64,000 nucleotides of DNA, from positions 8,483-72,482 of the forward strand of contig JAEZVF010000083.1 of the NCBI GenBank assembly GCA_023443225.1, given 5' to 3'. A program made the translations under genes and the position numbers. The DNA is from Bacillota bacterium. Its GTDB lineage: Bacteria; Bacillota; Clostridia; Lachnospirales; Lachnospiraceae. The first letter of the stretch is position 1; each line of letters starts with the position of its first letter. Of the stretch, positions 8,829-18,627 are shown piece after piece. Below the pieces are notes generated by a model. It was not told the origin of the DNA, ran no database searches, and saw only the letters and a program-made list of their open reading frames with translations.

Positions 8829-10389
8829 AAGTCTCCTTGCCCGTTACATCCGTGTATCCCATGAGGATGAAAATGAGGGAGAAAGTAACAGCATAAAGAA
8901 CCAGCGTGATCTTCTGGAAGCCTTTGTGGAAAGCTCCTCCGACCTCACAGCCTATGAAGTGGTTGAGTTTTGCGACGACGGTTACAGCGGTACAAATTTT
9001 GACCGTCCGGGTGTAAAAGCCTTGCTTGAAGAGATACGGGCGGGAAACATATATTGCATCATCGTGAAAGACCTTTCCCGTTTTGGTAGAAACTATATTG
9101 ATATTGGAGATTATTTAGAACAGATTTTCCCCTATTTAGGTGTTCGGTTTATTGCAGTAAACGACCATTTCGATAGTAACAATTTTGATGGAACGACTGC
9201 TGGGCTTGATGTAGATTTTAGAAATCTGATTTGTGCTATGTACAGCAAAGACCTGTCGCAAAAGGTAAAAAGTGCAAAGAAAACCCGAATGGAAAAGGGA
9301 GAATTCATTAGCAGCCATGCACCTTACGGATACGTAAAATCGCCGGAAAACCGCAGGAAACTTATGATTGACGAAAAAGCTGCATCCATTGTCAAACGCA
9401 TCTTTACCATGGCGGAGGGGGGGGAAAACGCAGTCCAGATTGCCACCGTCTTAAATTCAGAAAGAATCCCTACTCCTTATGCCTATAAGCGGCTTATGGG
9501 TTGTGACCGTACATTCAACATGGTCGGAGATAGAAACTATTGGCATAATACAACCATCCTTACCATTCTTCATGACGAACGTTACACAGGGAAAATGGTA
9601 AACGGGAAAAACCGCAATCCAAGTGTCGGGTGCAAGCACGGGAAACGTGTCCCCAAAAGTGAGTGGATCATCGTTCCCAATACTCATGAAGCCATTGTCT
9701 CAGAAGCATTGTTTGCTTCGGTTCAGGATCGTTTCAGTACTCCCGGGAGAATGAAGACAGAACAGGAGAGCAAACCTCTGCTTGGTAAGGTAAAATGCGG
9801 GGTATGTCAGCACGCTATGAGAAGAAGCAAACACAGTTCAGCTGGAATATATTATTATTGTGAAAGCCATAAGTATGTAGCAGACAGCAACTGTACAAAA
9901 GATAGGATTTCTGAAAACAGCCTGATACAGACGGTCTTATCCGTGATACATACACAGATAGAGGTTATGCTTGATATGGAACAGCTTTTACTAAGAGTTA
10001 GAGCACGAAACCATAATGACATAACAGCTCTGACGGAGCAGATTAGCCACCTTCAAACCATCCTCGCTAAGTTGAGGTTATCTAAAATTAAGGAATATGA
10101 AAAATACAGAGATGGTATTTTGGACAGGGAGAATTATTTAAGACGTAAGGAGGAGATTAGCAAGAAGATTTCAGAAACAGACGCTCAAATTATAGAACTT
10201 AAAGCAGCACTGCAAAGCAGCTATCAAGAAAATAGTTATCAGGAAATGGGGCAGCAAGGTTTTATGATTGAGAAATTAATGGGATATGAGGGGTTTACAA
10301 AGGATATGGTGAATGAACTAATCGACCGTATCTATGTCTATGGAAGTGAAGCAATTGAGATTGTATGGAACCATATGGATTGTATATAA
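8821..10389 (+). CDS. Large serine recombinase 3, start codon apparently ATA
   Basis: The frame is open from 8809. The catalytic serine motif LLARYIRVSHED lies at about 8833-8870, so the GTG at 8926 is too late to be the ancestral start. AGGGGGG sits six bases before an ATA at 8821, where the N-terminus of a normal recombinase would begin (SKSLLARYIRVS); an ATG-to-ATA change is inferred. The remainder is complete: DDGYSGTNFDRPG, IIVKDLSRFGRNYIDIG, zinc ribbon CGVCQHAM ... YYCESH, and a coiled coil, about 522 residues. Translation may now be weak, coupled to recombinase 2, or begin at 8926 as an inactive fragment. Confidence 0.75.
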   Translation: MSKSLLARYIRVSHEDENEGESNSIKNQRDLLEAFVESSSDLTAYEVVEFCDDGYSGTNFDRPGVKALLEEIRAGNIYCIIVKDLSRFGRNYIDIGDYLEQIFPYLGVRFIAVNDHFDSNNFDGTTAGLDVDFRNLICAMYSKDLSQKVKSAKKTRMEKGEFISSHAPYGYVKSPENRRKLMIDEKAASIVKRIFTMAEGGENAVQIATVLNSERIPTPYAYKRLMGCDRTFNMVGDRNYWHNTTILTILHDERYTGKMVNGKNRNPSVGCKHGKRVPKSEWIIVPNTHEAIVSEALFASVQDRFSTPGRMKTEQESKPLLGKVKCGVCQHAMRRSKHSSAGIYYYCESHKYVADSNCTKDRISENSLIQTVLSVIHTQIEVMLDMEQLLLRVRARNHNDITALTEQISHLQTILAKLRLSKIKEYEKYRDGILDRENYLRRKEEISKKISETDAQIIELKAALQSSYQENSYQEMGQQGFMIEKLMGYEGFTKDMVNELIDRIYVYGSEAIEIVWNHMDCI

Positions 10390-10409
10390 AGCTTAATTTG
10401 TAATGAGCA

Positions 10410-10446
10410 AGGGCCTACCTTCTGTTTATTGGAGAGGGTAGGCCCT
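10410..10446 (+). terminator. Strong hairpin, copy 2 of a covarying family
   Basis: AGGGCCTACC (10410-10419) pairs with GGTAGGCCCT (10437-10446). The loop again has TTCTGTTT and GATTTAAA follows, as at 3392-3427. Relative to copy 1 a G-C pair is replaced by C-G, so the helix is conserved. It lies between recombinase 3 and the convergent SLH gene and could terminate either. Confidence 0.55.
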
Positions 10447-10467
10447 ACGAGATTTAAAGCCAGTTTA

Positions 10468-13400
10468 TCATAGCACCCAGAAGTGCTTTAGATTCTTAAG
10501 TTGTTTCAAGTTTTTTGGTACATCCTTTGTAACTCCATACTGATTAAAGGTATAGGCACCGCCATTGATGTTCTTTATCCCGGTGACAGGCTTACCGTTT
10601 TCGTAGTACATCCACTGGCCGGAGTCATTCATTCTCCACCCCTGCATGGTGTCACTAGAAATCATAAGTTCCACAAATCGTTGCAGAACCGCTGAAACCT
10701 CTGCACGGGTGGCTTTACCCTGGGGATCAAAGAGATTATCCTTTTTACTGCTGATAACTCCTGCCATCTGCATCTGCTTCACAGCATCCTTGGCATCGGC
10801 GCTGATTTTGGCGCTGTCAGCAAAGGTATTTTCCTCATGAACTTTTGGCAGTGTGAATCCCATGACTTTGGTGTATTTCTGCAAAATGACTACCATCTGT
10901 TCCCGGGTAATGGACTGATTTGGGGCAAATTTTTTATTGCTGGTGCCGTTTAAGATGTCATTTTTGTTCGCCCATTCAATGTAGCCCATGTAGTAGGCAT
11001 CTTTTTTTACATCGGTGAAGCTGCTATTCTTGTATTTGCTCACATCAACATTTGCCAGTCGACCTAAAGCTGTAACAAACATTCCCCTTGTCATAGTAGT
11101 ATTCGGACGGAAGGTGGTGGTGGAAGTGCCGCTAATTAATCCACGGCTTATCACAAATTCAATTGCTTCCTTTGCCCAATGACTTGTTATTTCTGTAAAT
11201 GAGGTCTTCGTTTGCTTGTAGCCAATGCCGTAAGTTGAAAAATGATTGGTGCTAAAGCGCAACAATTGTTCCGCACTGTCATAAACGGATTTGGTAAGCC
11301 AGTGTACCTTACCCTTGCCGTCTACGTAGACGGCACAGACATTTCCTGCATTCTCCTTTGTGCCAAGGATATAGGGAACGGTTACCGATACGTTGCCTTT
11401 GCCAAAGCTCTTTACTGATTTGCCATTGCCGTAGTTTACCTTAAGGTCGAATACCGGGCGGTTACCAATGGCTTTTTTCGCAGCACCGGACAGCTTGCCC
11501 CCAGGGATAGCGGTGATATTGATATCAGATTTTGCCTGCTTGTTAATTTCCTTTATAGCTGCCAAATCCATATCGATTCTAATGTCAGGATTGTCCACTA
11601 CAATAACAGTGTCCTCGATTTTATTAGCAATGATGGTATCCTGCACTGTCTTTGGAAGATTGACCGTGACATTGTTTGTAATTGTATTGCCGGTGCTTAC
11701 ATAAAACACAAGGGTAATTCCATTTTCTTCGTTTTCGTTTTTCTTGGCGTTCGCCAGGGCTTTGTGGGTGGCATCGGTCACAGTTTCGTTGGTGATGTGC
11801 ACTACGGCGTTTCCTTTGCTGTCCACTGTACTGTTTACCTTGATTTCACCCTGTGTTGGTGAATTCGATTTGTCGGGTGTATGTGGAGTGACAATGACGG
11901 GGCTACTATTGTCGGAGGAGCTTCCACCGCTGTTTGAACCACCACCACTGTTTGAACCACCGCCGCTGTTTGAATCTCCACCACTGCCATTATAACTGAA
12001 GGTTACCAAAATGGTGTGATAATCGGTTACGTTATGAAAGGTGTAACTTGTAATACTTCCTTGACTTACACCATCTACCTTAACATCAGCAATGGAGTAA
12101 TTGGCACTCGGCGTGATGGTAAAGGTTTGGCTTGTGCCGTCATGGATCGTCACGCTGCCATCCGGGGAAATGCTACCACCGGCATCTGCCGTTGCAGTTA
12201 TGGTGTTGTTCACAACAGGTACTGGAGTCACCGTTATAGTAAAGGATTTTGTGTAATCACTGCTTGAGGTCAAACCGTTTGTAATAGTTGCTTTCACCGT
12301 GGCAATTCCTGCTGACGTAGCCTTAAAGGTGTTTCCATTAATGATTGCCCCTGTACCATTTTCGTTTTCTATACTCCAAGTAATAGCGCGGTTGGTAGCA
12401 GTGTCAGGAGAAACAGTTCCAGACAAGGTCAAATCAGTGTTGATCTGCACGGTATTGCCATTCGTCATAGCGATGTCTGTAACCGAAGTGAATCTTCCGG
12501 TTTTCTCAAGCATCAGGTTTTTATTAGTAGCATTGTAGTATATAAAAAAGCTGCTTATAGTGCCTCTGTCATAGCCATCAGCGCTCACTTCAATACTGTA
12601 AGTACCTGAAATAACATTGGAAATGGTGTATGCTCCGTTTGAATCTGTGAGAACCGGGCTTCCTACATTGCTGTCTCCATTTTTTAACTGTACCACAGCA
12701 CCAGCAATACCGATATTTGTATCAATATCCTTGATGGTACCCTTTATGGTGTAGGTAGGCACTGGCAGTGTGACTGTTATACTATCGGACGTCGGACCGT
12801 CGCCTATTTCGTTGAACGCCCGAACCAATACTGTGTAGGTTGCTCCGTTAGTCAGGCCGTTTACGAAGCGGGGGTTATATATGTTATAGTTCTTAGTCCA
12901 GCTTGAACCGTTATCGGTAGATATCTTATAGCCGATGATTTCCCTGCCGCCATTGTTGGCCGGGGCATCCCATGTCAGTCTTAGCTCCTCGTTGAGGGGG
13001 GTGACTGTAAGGTTTGTAGGCGCATCGGGTGCTGTGGCCGGTTCAAACTTTAAGTATTTGTAGGTTTTAAACTTTGAGTATGTGCCGAGGTCGTATAGGG
13101 TTATTTCAAAAGCATCTGTACCATCTGTATTTTTGCTTGCCGTTATCCTTACATTGTCAAAGTAGTCCAAATTCGGTTGTATGTCCATCGTCATATAGCC
13201 ACCCTTTATGGTGGATATTCCACCCGTAACCCATACTGGATTTAAAACCCTTACGGGGCCGGAGGTATCAGGAAGAAAACTAAATGCTGTGCTACCGGTG
13301 GAACTCACCGTACCCCCGGTAATTTCAATTATGCCATTGTCCATATTGTAAATTGCATTGGATGTAGCGGTATTTTCCACTGTTCCGCCAGTGATTTTAA

Positions 13401-16400
13401 GAGGAAAATTCATAATGTCCATATCTTTCTTCAGCAGAATCGTAGGGTAATTACTTCCATTGGTAACCAGACCTGTATTGCTGATGGTAATATTTCCTTT
13501 GCTACTACTTGCAATCGTCCAGCTTCCATTGGTGCTCACGGTGCCACCAGAAACGTTCACGATGCCATATTCTAAGTTTTCAATTGCTGTGCCATCTACG
13601 GCACTTACTGTCCCGCCGGTTACATCAATTATGCTGTCGATATAATTGATAATCGCACGACCATTGCTGGTGTTTTTTACCATACCTCCAGAAACTAATA
13701 TTTTCCCTAAGTTTTTAATCGCTGTACCAGTTATGACACTCACGGTACCGCCAGTAACGTTCACGGTGCCGCTTGATACAATAGCATATCCATCTGACGA
13801 AGTATTTTCCACTGTACCGGCAGCGACAACAAGGAACCCTTTTCCTACACTAATTGTGCCGGCTTTTGTTTTTGTACTGGTGATTTTGCCATCGCCTACG
13901 CTATCGGTGATGGTTAGCGTACCACTACCCCAATGCCCAATGGATTCGCTAGTGCCGCTGTCCAGTGTTTTGCCCTTTAGGTCAAGGGTGAAGCTTTTAT
14001 TATTACTGCTGTCGATGGAGACAGTAGTTGCGAGGGTGATATCCTTAAGCAGCTCAATGGTTCCCCCATTCGGAACCGCATTAATAGCATCTTTCAGGGT
14101 AGTGTAACTTGTAGTGCCGATTTGGGCGATTTTGAACGGCTCAAACTTTAAGTATTTATAGACTTGAACCTTTGCATCTGTGTCAATGCCATCTCGTGTT
14201 ATTACAGTAGCGTACGTACCTTCTGTATTAGAGACACTTGCCGTGATCTTTAAATTGGTATAGTAGCTCAAATCCGGTGCCACGTTCATCGCCATGTTGC
14301 CGCCCTTGATGGTTGATGTGCCGTTAAAAACACTCACACTGCCGGAGCCAATATTGTAAATTGCATTGCCTGTTGCGGTATTTTCGATTGTTCCTCCCGT
14401 GATTTCTAGCACAGTTTTACCGGCTTCGCCATCCTTTAGATAAATTGTGCCAGAACTGCTGTCTTTCTTTGCACTGGTGACTGTGGCAGTATCGCTTATC
14501 GTAATTATTCCGGTGCTGTTGTTGTAAATCGCCGTGCCGTTGTTGGCACTCACCATACCACTTGAAATGCTCACACTGCCGGAGGAAGTGTTATAAATCG
14601 CATTACCTGCGGTGGTATTTTCAATTGTTCCTCCTGTGATTTCTAGAACAGTTTTACCAGCTTCACCATCGTTTAGATAAATTGTAGAATCAGAGTCAGA
14701 GACAGAACCGCTGTCAAACTTTGCTCCGGTGACTGTTGCGGTATCGCTGATCGTAATTTTTCCGGTGCTGTTATTGTAAATTGCCGTGCCGTTGTAGGCA
14801 CTCACGGTGCCATTGATAGTAATTGTCCCGGTACTGTTATTGTAAATCGCCGTGCCGTTGTTGGCACTCACGGTGCCATTGATAATAATTGTCCCGATAC
14901 TGTTATTGTAAATCGCCATGCCGTTGTTGACACTCACGGTACCACCGGCAACGTTCAAAATGCCGTAGGATTCACAGCTTATTGCAGTACCACCTAAAAA
15001 AGTATTTTCAATCGTGCCGCCTGAAATAACAAGTTTGCCTTCGGTTAACAAAATTGTGCCGGAACTTGAATTCTTACTGGTGACCTTGCCGCCGTTTACG
15101 GTATCGGTAATGGTTAGCGTGCTGACGTAGCCGTTGTAAGTGATGGCGGTGTTAGTGCCGCTGTCCAACGTGTTACCCTTCAGGTCAAGGGTGAAGTTTT
15201 TAAGTACTGCTCTGGAGGTGACAGTAGTTGTGAGGGTGATATCCTCAAGCAGTTCAATGGTATCCCCATCTGTAACCGCATCAACTGCCGATTGTAGGGT
15301 GGGGTAGTAAGTCGTGCCGATTTTGGCAGCTCTTTGCTTACCCTGCTCAAATTTTAAGTATTTATAGACTTGAACCTTTGTAACGGTGTCAATGTCCTCT
15401 TGATTAATTTCAGAAGCTCCTGTGCCGTCTGTATTCGTCATGCTTCCCATGATCTTTACATAGGTATAGTGACTCAGATCCGGTGTCACATTCAGAGCCA
15501 TATTACCGCCCATGATAGTGGATGCATCTGAAATCTTTACAATACCGAATTCGTTACAAATTGCTGTGCCATCTGTGGCACACACCGTGGCGTCGCAAAT
15601 ACTCACACTGCCGTTGCCGTTGTTGTAAATCGCCTTGCCTGCGGCGGTATTTTCTACTGTGCAGCGCGAAACAACAAGGCTGCCGTTGTTGACCAAGAAA
15701 ATCGTTCCGGAGCTTGTATTTGCACTGGTGATTTTTCCGCCAACGAAGGTACTGGTGATGGTTAACGTGCCACAACCCCTATGTTCGATGGCCGCATTAG
15801 TGCCGCTGTCAAGCGTTCTGCCATTTAGGTTAAGAGTGAAGCTTTTGCTTTCGTCACCGGTGATGGTTATAGCAGCATCGAGGGTGATATCCGAATGTAG
15901 TCTAATGGTATCCCCATTCGTAACTGCATCAACCGCCGCTTGTAGGGTGTAGTAGCCTTTATAACCTATATAGGCTGCTTTGGCCGTACCCGGCTCAAAT
16001 CTTAAGTATTTATAGAGTTCAGCATCAAAGCCTTCATCCAAAATCTCAGAAGCATCTGTACCATCTGCATGGATGCTTCCCATAATCTTCCCATTAGTAT
16101 AGTAGTAAGCATCTGGCGTATGGTTCATCGCCATATCACCACCCATAACGGTGGATGGCCCCCCCATAATTCGCACAACATCAAATCCGTTATAAATCCC
16201 TGTACCGTTTGCAGAACGTATCGTACCACCGGCAATTTCAACTTTGCCGTAGCCGTAGTTGTAAATCGCCTTGCCTGCGGCGGTGTTTTCCACCATGCCG
16301 CTTGAGATTAAAAGATTCCCATATCCTTGATTGTAAATAGCACTGCCTTCGGCAGTATTTTCTATCGTTCCTCCAGCGATTTCCAGTAAGGTATTAAAGG

Positions 16401-16998
16401 TTCTGGCATTGTCATTGTTTACATAAATTGTGCCAGAGTAATTTCCATAACTATTATCTTTATTAGTACTAGTGATTTTGCCACCGCCTATGGTATCGGT
16501 AATGGTTAGAGTGCCACTGCCGAAATGCTCGATGGCTGTGTAATATCTGCCGTCCAGCGTGTTGCCCTTTAGGTCAAGGGTGAAGCTTTTCGAGCTGGAG
16601 ACGGTGACAGAAGCTAGGATGTTATCTAGTAATTCAACAGTCTGTCCCTCCTCAACCATATAAATTGCATTTTGCAGGGTGGTGTAGCCTGTGGTTCCGA
16701 TTTGGGCAACATAGGTCAGTTCCAAATCCTGGGCGGATACGCCGGCCTCAACTGCTTCTTCTGTTTCTTCTGTTTCGTCTGTCGGTGCAGCTGGAGTGGT
16801 TTCACCGTTTGCTTCTGTTTCAACCAACGGTGCAACTGGAATGGGTTCTCCACTTGCTTCTGTTTCGACTGTCGGTGCAAATGGAGTGATTTCTCCGCTT
16901 GTGTCAATTGCAGTATCTTCTTCCGCCATTACCGGAACTGGAAGTAAGGTCAATACCATGCTCAGTGTAAGAAATATGCACAGCAATCGTCTCTTCAT
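10468..16998 (-). CDS. Giant SLH-anchored beta-helix surface protein
   Basis: The 2176-residue protein has a signal peptide (residues 1-25, ending VPVMA). A short repeat stretch follows (VETEASGE, VETEANGE units, about 38-75), then about 1250 residues of right-handed beta-helix-like repeats (GGTIENTA..GxAIYN, NNGTAIYNNSTG, LDLKGNTLDSG). Next come a fibronectin type III domain (about 1325-1410), a carboxypeptidase-regulatory-like domain (1411-1500), an Ig-like domain (1500-1590), another beta-sandwich-like domain (1590-1668) and a GGGSNS linker. The end has the conserved pre-SLH domain (1700-1925), three SLH domains (1930-2110) and a cell-wall-binding repeat. AAAGGAGGAAC precedes the ATG. It is a probable adhesin or glycan-binding wall protein. 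Its promoter carries the direct repeats (17097-17161). Confidence 0.93.
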   Translation of the reverse strand: MKRRLLCIFLTLSMVLTLLPVPVMAEEDTAIDTSGEITPFAPTVETEASGEPIPVAPLVETEANGETTPAAPTDETEETEEAVEAGVSAQDLELTYVAQIGTTGYTTLQNAIYMVEEGQTVELLDNILASVTVSSSKSFTLDLKGNTLDGRYYTAIEHFGSGTLTITDTIGGGKITSTNKDNSYGNYSGTIYVNNDNARTFNTLLEIAGGTIENTAEGSAIYNQGYGNLLISSGMVENTAAGKAIYNYGYGKVEIAGGTIRSANGTGIYNGFDVVRIMGGPSTVMGGDMAMNHTPDAYYYTNGKIMGSIHADGTDASEILDEGFDAELYKYLRFEPGTAKAAYIGYKGYYTLQAAVDAVTNGDTIRLHSDITLDAAITITGDESKSFTLNLNGRTLDSGTNAAIEHRGCGTLTITSTFVGGKITSANTSSGTIFLVNNGSLVVSRCTVENTAAGKAIYNNGNGSVSICDATVCATDGTAICNEFGIVKISDASTIMGGNMALNVTPDLSHYTYVKIMGSMTNTDGTGASEINQEDIDTVTKVQVYKYLKFEQGKQRAAKIGTTYYPTLQSAVDAVTDGDTIELLEDITLTTTVTSRAVLKNFTLDLKGNTLDSGTNTAITYNGYVSTLTITDTVNGGKVTSKNSSSGTILLTEGKLVISGGTIENTFLGGTAISCESYGILNVAGGTVSVNNGMAIYNNSIGTIIINGTVSANNGTAIYNNSTGTITINGTVSAYNGTAIYNNSTGKITISDTATVTGAKFDSGSVSDSDSTIYLNDGEAGKTVLEITGGTIENTTAGNAIYNTSSGSVSISSGMVSANNGTAIYNNSTGIITISDTATVTSAKKDSSSGTIYLKDGEAGKTVLEITGGTIENTATGNAIYNIGSGSVSVFNGTSTIKGGNMAMNVAPDLSYYTNLKITASVSNTEGTYATVITRDGIDTDAKVQVYKYLKFEPFKIAQIGTTSYTTLKDAINAVPNGGTIELLKDITLATTVSIDSSNNKSFTLDLKGKTLDSGTSESIGHWGSGTLTITDSVGDGKITSTKTKAGTISVGKGFLVVAAGTVENTSSDGYAIVSSGTVNVTGGTVSVITGTAIKNLGKILVSGGMVKNTSNGRAIINYIDSIIDVTGGTVSAVDGTAIENLEYGIVNVSGGTVSTNGSWTIASSSKGNITISNTGLVTNGSNYPTILLKKDMDIMNFPLKITGGTVENTATSNAIYNMDNGIIEITGGTVSSTGSTAFSFLPDTSGPVRVLNPVWVTGGISTIKGGYMTMDIQPNLDYFDNVRITASKNTDGTDAFEITLYDLGTYSKFKTYKYLKFEPATAPDAPTNLTVTPLNEELRLTWDAPANNGGREIIGYKISTDNGSSWTKNYNIYNPRFVNGLTNGATYTVLVRAFNEIGDGPTSDSITVTLPVPTYTIKGTIKDIDTNIGIAGAVVQLKNGDSNVGSPVLTDSNGAYTISNVISGTYSIEVSADGYDRGTISSFFIYYNATNKNLMLEKTGRFTSVTDIAMTNGNTVQINTDLTLSGTVSPDTATNRAITWSIENENGTGAIINGNTFKATSAGIATVKATITNGLTSSSDYTKSFTITVTPVPVVNNTITATADAGGSISPDGSVTIHDGTSQTFTITPSANYSIADVKVDGVSQGSITSYTFHNVTDYHTILVTFSYNGSGGDSNSGGGSNSGGGSNSGGSSSDNSSPVIVTPHTPDKSNSPTQGEIKVNSTVDSKGNAVVHITNETVTDATHKALANAKKNENEENGITLVFYVSTGNTITNNVTVNLPKTVQDTIIANKIEDTVIVVDNPDIRIDMDLAAIKEINKQAKSDINITAIPGGKLSGAAKKAIGNRPVFDLKVNYGNGKSVKSFGKGNVSVTVPYILGTKENAGNVCAVYVDGKGKVHWLTKSVYDSAEQLLRFSTNHFSTYGIGYKQTKTSFTEITSHWAKEAIEFVISRGLISGTSTTTFRPNTTMTRGMFVTALGRLANVDVSKYKNSSFTDVKKDAYYMGYIEWANKNDILNGTSNKKFAPNQSITREQMVVILQKYTKVMGFTLPKVHEENTFADSAKISADAKDAVKQMQMAGVISSKKDNLFDPQGKATRAEVSAVLQRFVELMISSDTMQGWRMNDSGQWMYYENGKPVTGIKNINGGAYTFNQYGVTKDVPKNLKQLKNLKHFWVL

Positions 16999-17096
16999 AT
17001 AATTGTTCCTCCTTTGTTGTCATTCTTATTATCAACAGGGACAAACTTGTATCCCTAATAGGTCGAGTCCCACTTGGATAACATCCCCTTGTACTA

Positions 17097-17161
17097 AATC
17101 TATCATAGGTTTCCTAAAAGAAGCCAATTGCTGCATGAAACATGAGATTTTCTGCATGAAT
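17097..17161 (-). promoter_or_regulatory. Direct-repeat promoter, copy 4 (minus strand)
   Basis: On the minus strand ATTCATGCAG (17161-17152) and TTTCATGCAG (17140-17131) are 21 bp apart, followed after 28 bp by TAGATT (17102-17097). Unlike the other three copies it lacks the T-run/CGGGG block, so the two repeats and the spacing to the -10 are the conserved parts. It drives the 2176-aa SLH protein. Confidence 0.7.
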
Positions 17162-17278
17162 CATAGTACCACCCAAAGTATAATACGGCGACGAGGTGAA
17201 AAAAAAAGAATTAGCGCGGTTTTGTCAAAACTAAGGTAACCACGTTAATGTCAACCATAAAAATTGAAGAACGATATG

Positions 17279-17343
17279 ATTCATGCTTTAAAAAACATGT
17301 TTCATGCAATAGACCGTTTTTTTCGGGGAATAGCAGCTACAAT
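17279..17343 (+). promoter_or_regulatory. Direct-repeat promoter, copy 2
   Basis: ATTCATGCTT (17279-17288) and TTTCATGCAA (17300-17309) are 21 bp apart. The AGACCG T-run CGGGGAATAGC block follows, and TACAAT (17338-17343) lies 28 bp after repeat 2. It is divergent from copy 4, with the nearest repeats 117 bp apart. It drives a short leader-like ORF (17466) and the DUF3089 lipoprotein. Confidence 0.7.
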
Positions 17344-17465
17344 GATAAAAATGAAACTAAATCATGCTGGTAATGAAGGTGACTGTGCAAAATAATTGCG
17401 TAAAAAAATAAAAAAATGAGAGAGGCGGATTGCATCATGGATTTTGAAAGGTTGTTTGATGAATG

Positions 17466-17516
17466 ATGTCTTTACATGAAAAAATCGTAAATACAAAATG
17501 GAGGATAACATCATGA
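17466..17516 (+). pseudogene. Truncated peptide-leader ORF (16 codons)
   Basis: The ORF reads MSLHEKIVNTKWRITS and stops at TGA overlapping the ATG of the lipoprotein gene. Its first eight residues resemble MSLQEKIV at 18775 and MTLLEKIE at 18928, and the upstream leader (CGGATTGCATCAT) also resembles that of copy 3. I read it as the start of a precursor-peptide gene whose remainder was deleted. It may still couple translation to the next gene. Confidence 0.45.
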
Positions 17517-18523
17517 CTATCAGGAAAAAGACGATCAAATTGACTATTATTACCATTCTCGTAATAACCACACTTGCTTTTACCGCTTGCGATAGCTCAA
17601 ATGGCGGTGACGCAAGCCCATCCATTTACGCAAACCCTGACAACTGGCTTAATTTACCAGGCGAGATACAAAATGAGGCCGATGTTCTCTTTTTTTATCC
17701 CACAACCTATTCGCCGACCAATCCAGACGCGCCTTTTATTTCGCCTTTAGACGATGAAGTTATGAGAAAGTATGCGAGGCTTGCTTTTCAAGTACGGGCA
17801 ACCGCGTTTGAAACTGTTGCGGATATATACGCACCTTTCTACCAGCAAGTTGATTTTAGGAAGTTTGAAGCCGGCGAGTTAATAAATGTCCAGCGCGACG
17901 TGGCTCGTCAAAGCCTTTTTTTGGCATTGGATTATTATTTTGAAAACTATAACAACGGCAGGCCGTATTTTCTGGCAGGACACAGTCAAGGCGCGGCAAT
18001 GATGGTATTCATTCTTGACGAATACATGAAAGAACATCCAGACCGTTACAAAAGCATGGTTGCCGCCTATATGTTGGGCAATTCACCGACACAAGATTGG
18101 CTTGATGAAAATGCTCATATTACATTTTCCGAGGGCGCTGATGATACGGGCGTGCTTATTTCATGGAACACCGAAGGCCCGGGTAATATCGGCGAATACA
18201 ATCTGGTGGTTCCGGATGGTGCTGTCGCCATCAATCCGCTTAACTGGCGCCGGGACGAAATCCCGGCCGGCGTGGAAGAAAACAAAGGGAGTCTTATACC
18301 GATTGACGGCAATTATAAAGTAGTAACCCCCGGCATTGCCGATGCACGAGTGGATGTAGAGCGCGGTTCGGTCATTGTCGAAAGCGTTGACCCTTCCGTT
18401 TTCGCCAATTCTGCCGTGGATTACTTTGGACCGCAGAGCTATCACAGTTGGGATTATGAATTCTTTTATATGAATATTCGGGAAAACGCCGCACTTCGAT
18501 TAGAGCATTTTTTGAACAAGTAA
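17513..18523 (+). CDS. DUF3089 alpha/beta-hydrolase-like lipoprotein
   Basis: The 336-residue protein has a lipoprotein-type signal (TIITILVITTLAFTAC, cysteine near residue 25; the -3 position is Phe, so the lipobox is imperfect). The domain has the DUF3089 layout: DVLFFYPTTY, NVQRDVARQSLFLALDYYF, nucleophile motif FLAGHSQGA, and a closing YHSWDYEFFYMN. The serine of GHSQG is the likely nucleophile; the substrate is unknown. The start at 17513 is preferred because GGAGG lies seven bases upstream; the ATG at 17498 overlaps that site. It is the only enzyme under a direct-repeat promoter here. Confidence 0.82.
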   Translation: MTIRKKTIKLTIITILVITTLAFTACDSSNGGDASPSIYANPDNWLNLPGEIQNEADVLFFYPTTYSPTNPDAPFISPLDDEVMRKYARLAFQVRATAFETVADIYAPFYQQVDFRKFEAGELINVQRDVARQSLFLALDYYFENYNNGRPYFLAGHSQGAAMMVFILDEYMKEHPDRYKSMVAAYMLGNSPTQDWLDENAHITFSEGADDTGVLISWNTEGPGNIGEYNLVVPDGAVAINPLNWRRDEIPAGVEENKGSLIPIDGNYKVVTPGIADARVDVERGSVIVESVDPSVFANSAVDYFGPQSYHSWDYEFFYMNIRENAALRLEHFLNK

Positions 18524-18627
18524 ATCAATCGTGTTTCATTACTTACAAAATGTGAACTTCATTTACAAAACGGGAAAGTGGAGTTTCATTCGACCTTTTC
18601 CATAAAAATTGATGATTCGACACTATG

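Noticed and set aside
5902..10389. Complete integrative conjugative element
   Set aside because: Only a DUF6870-like gene and three recombinases are present; no conjugation, replication or cargo genes and no recognisable attachment repeats.
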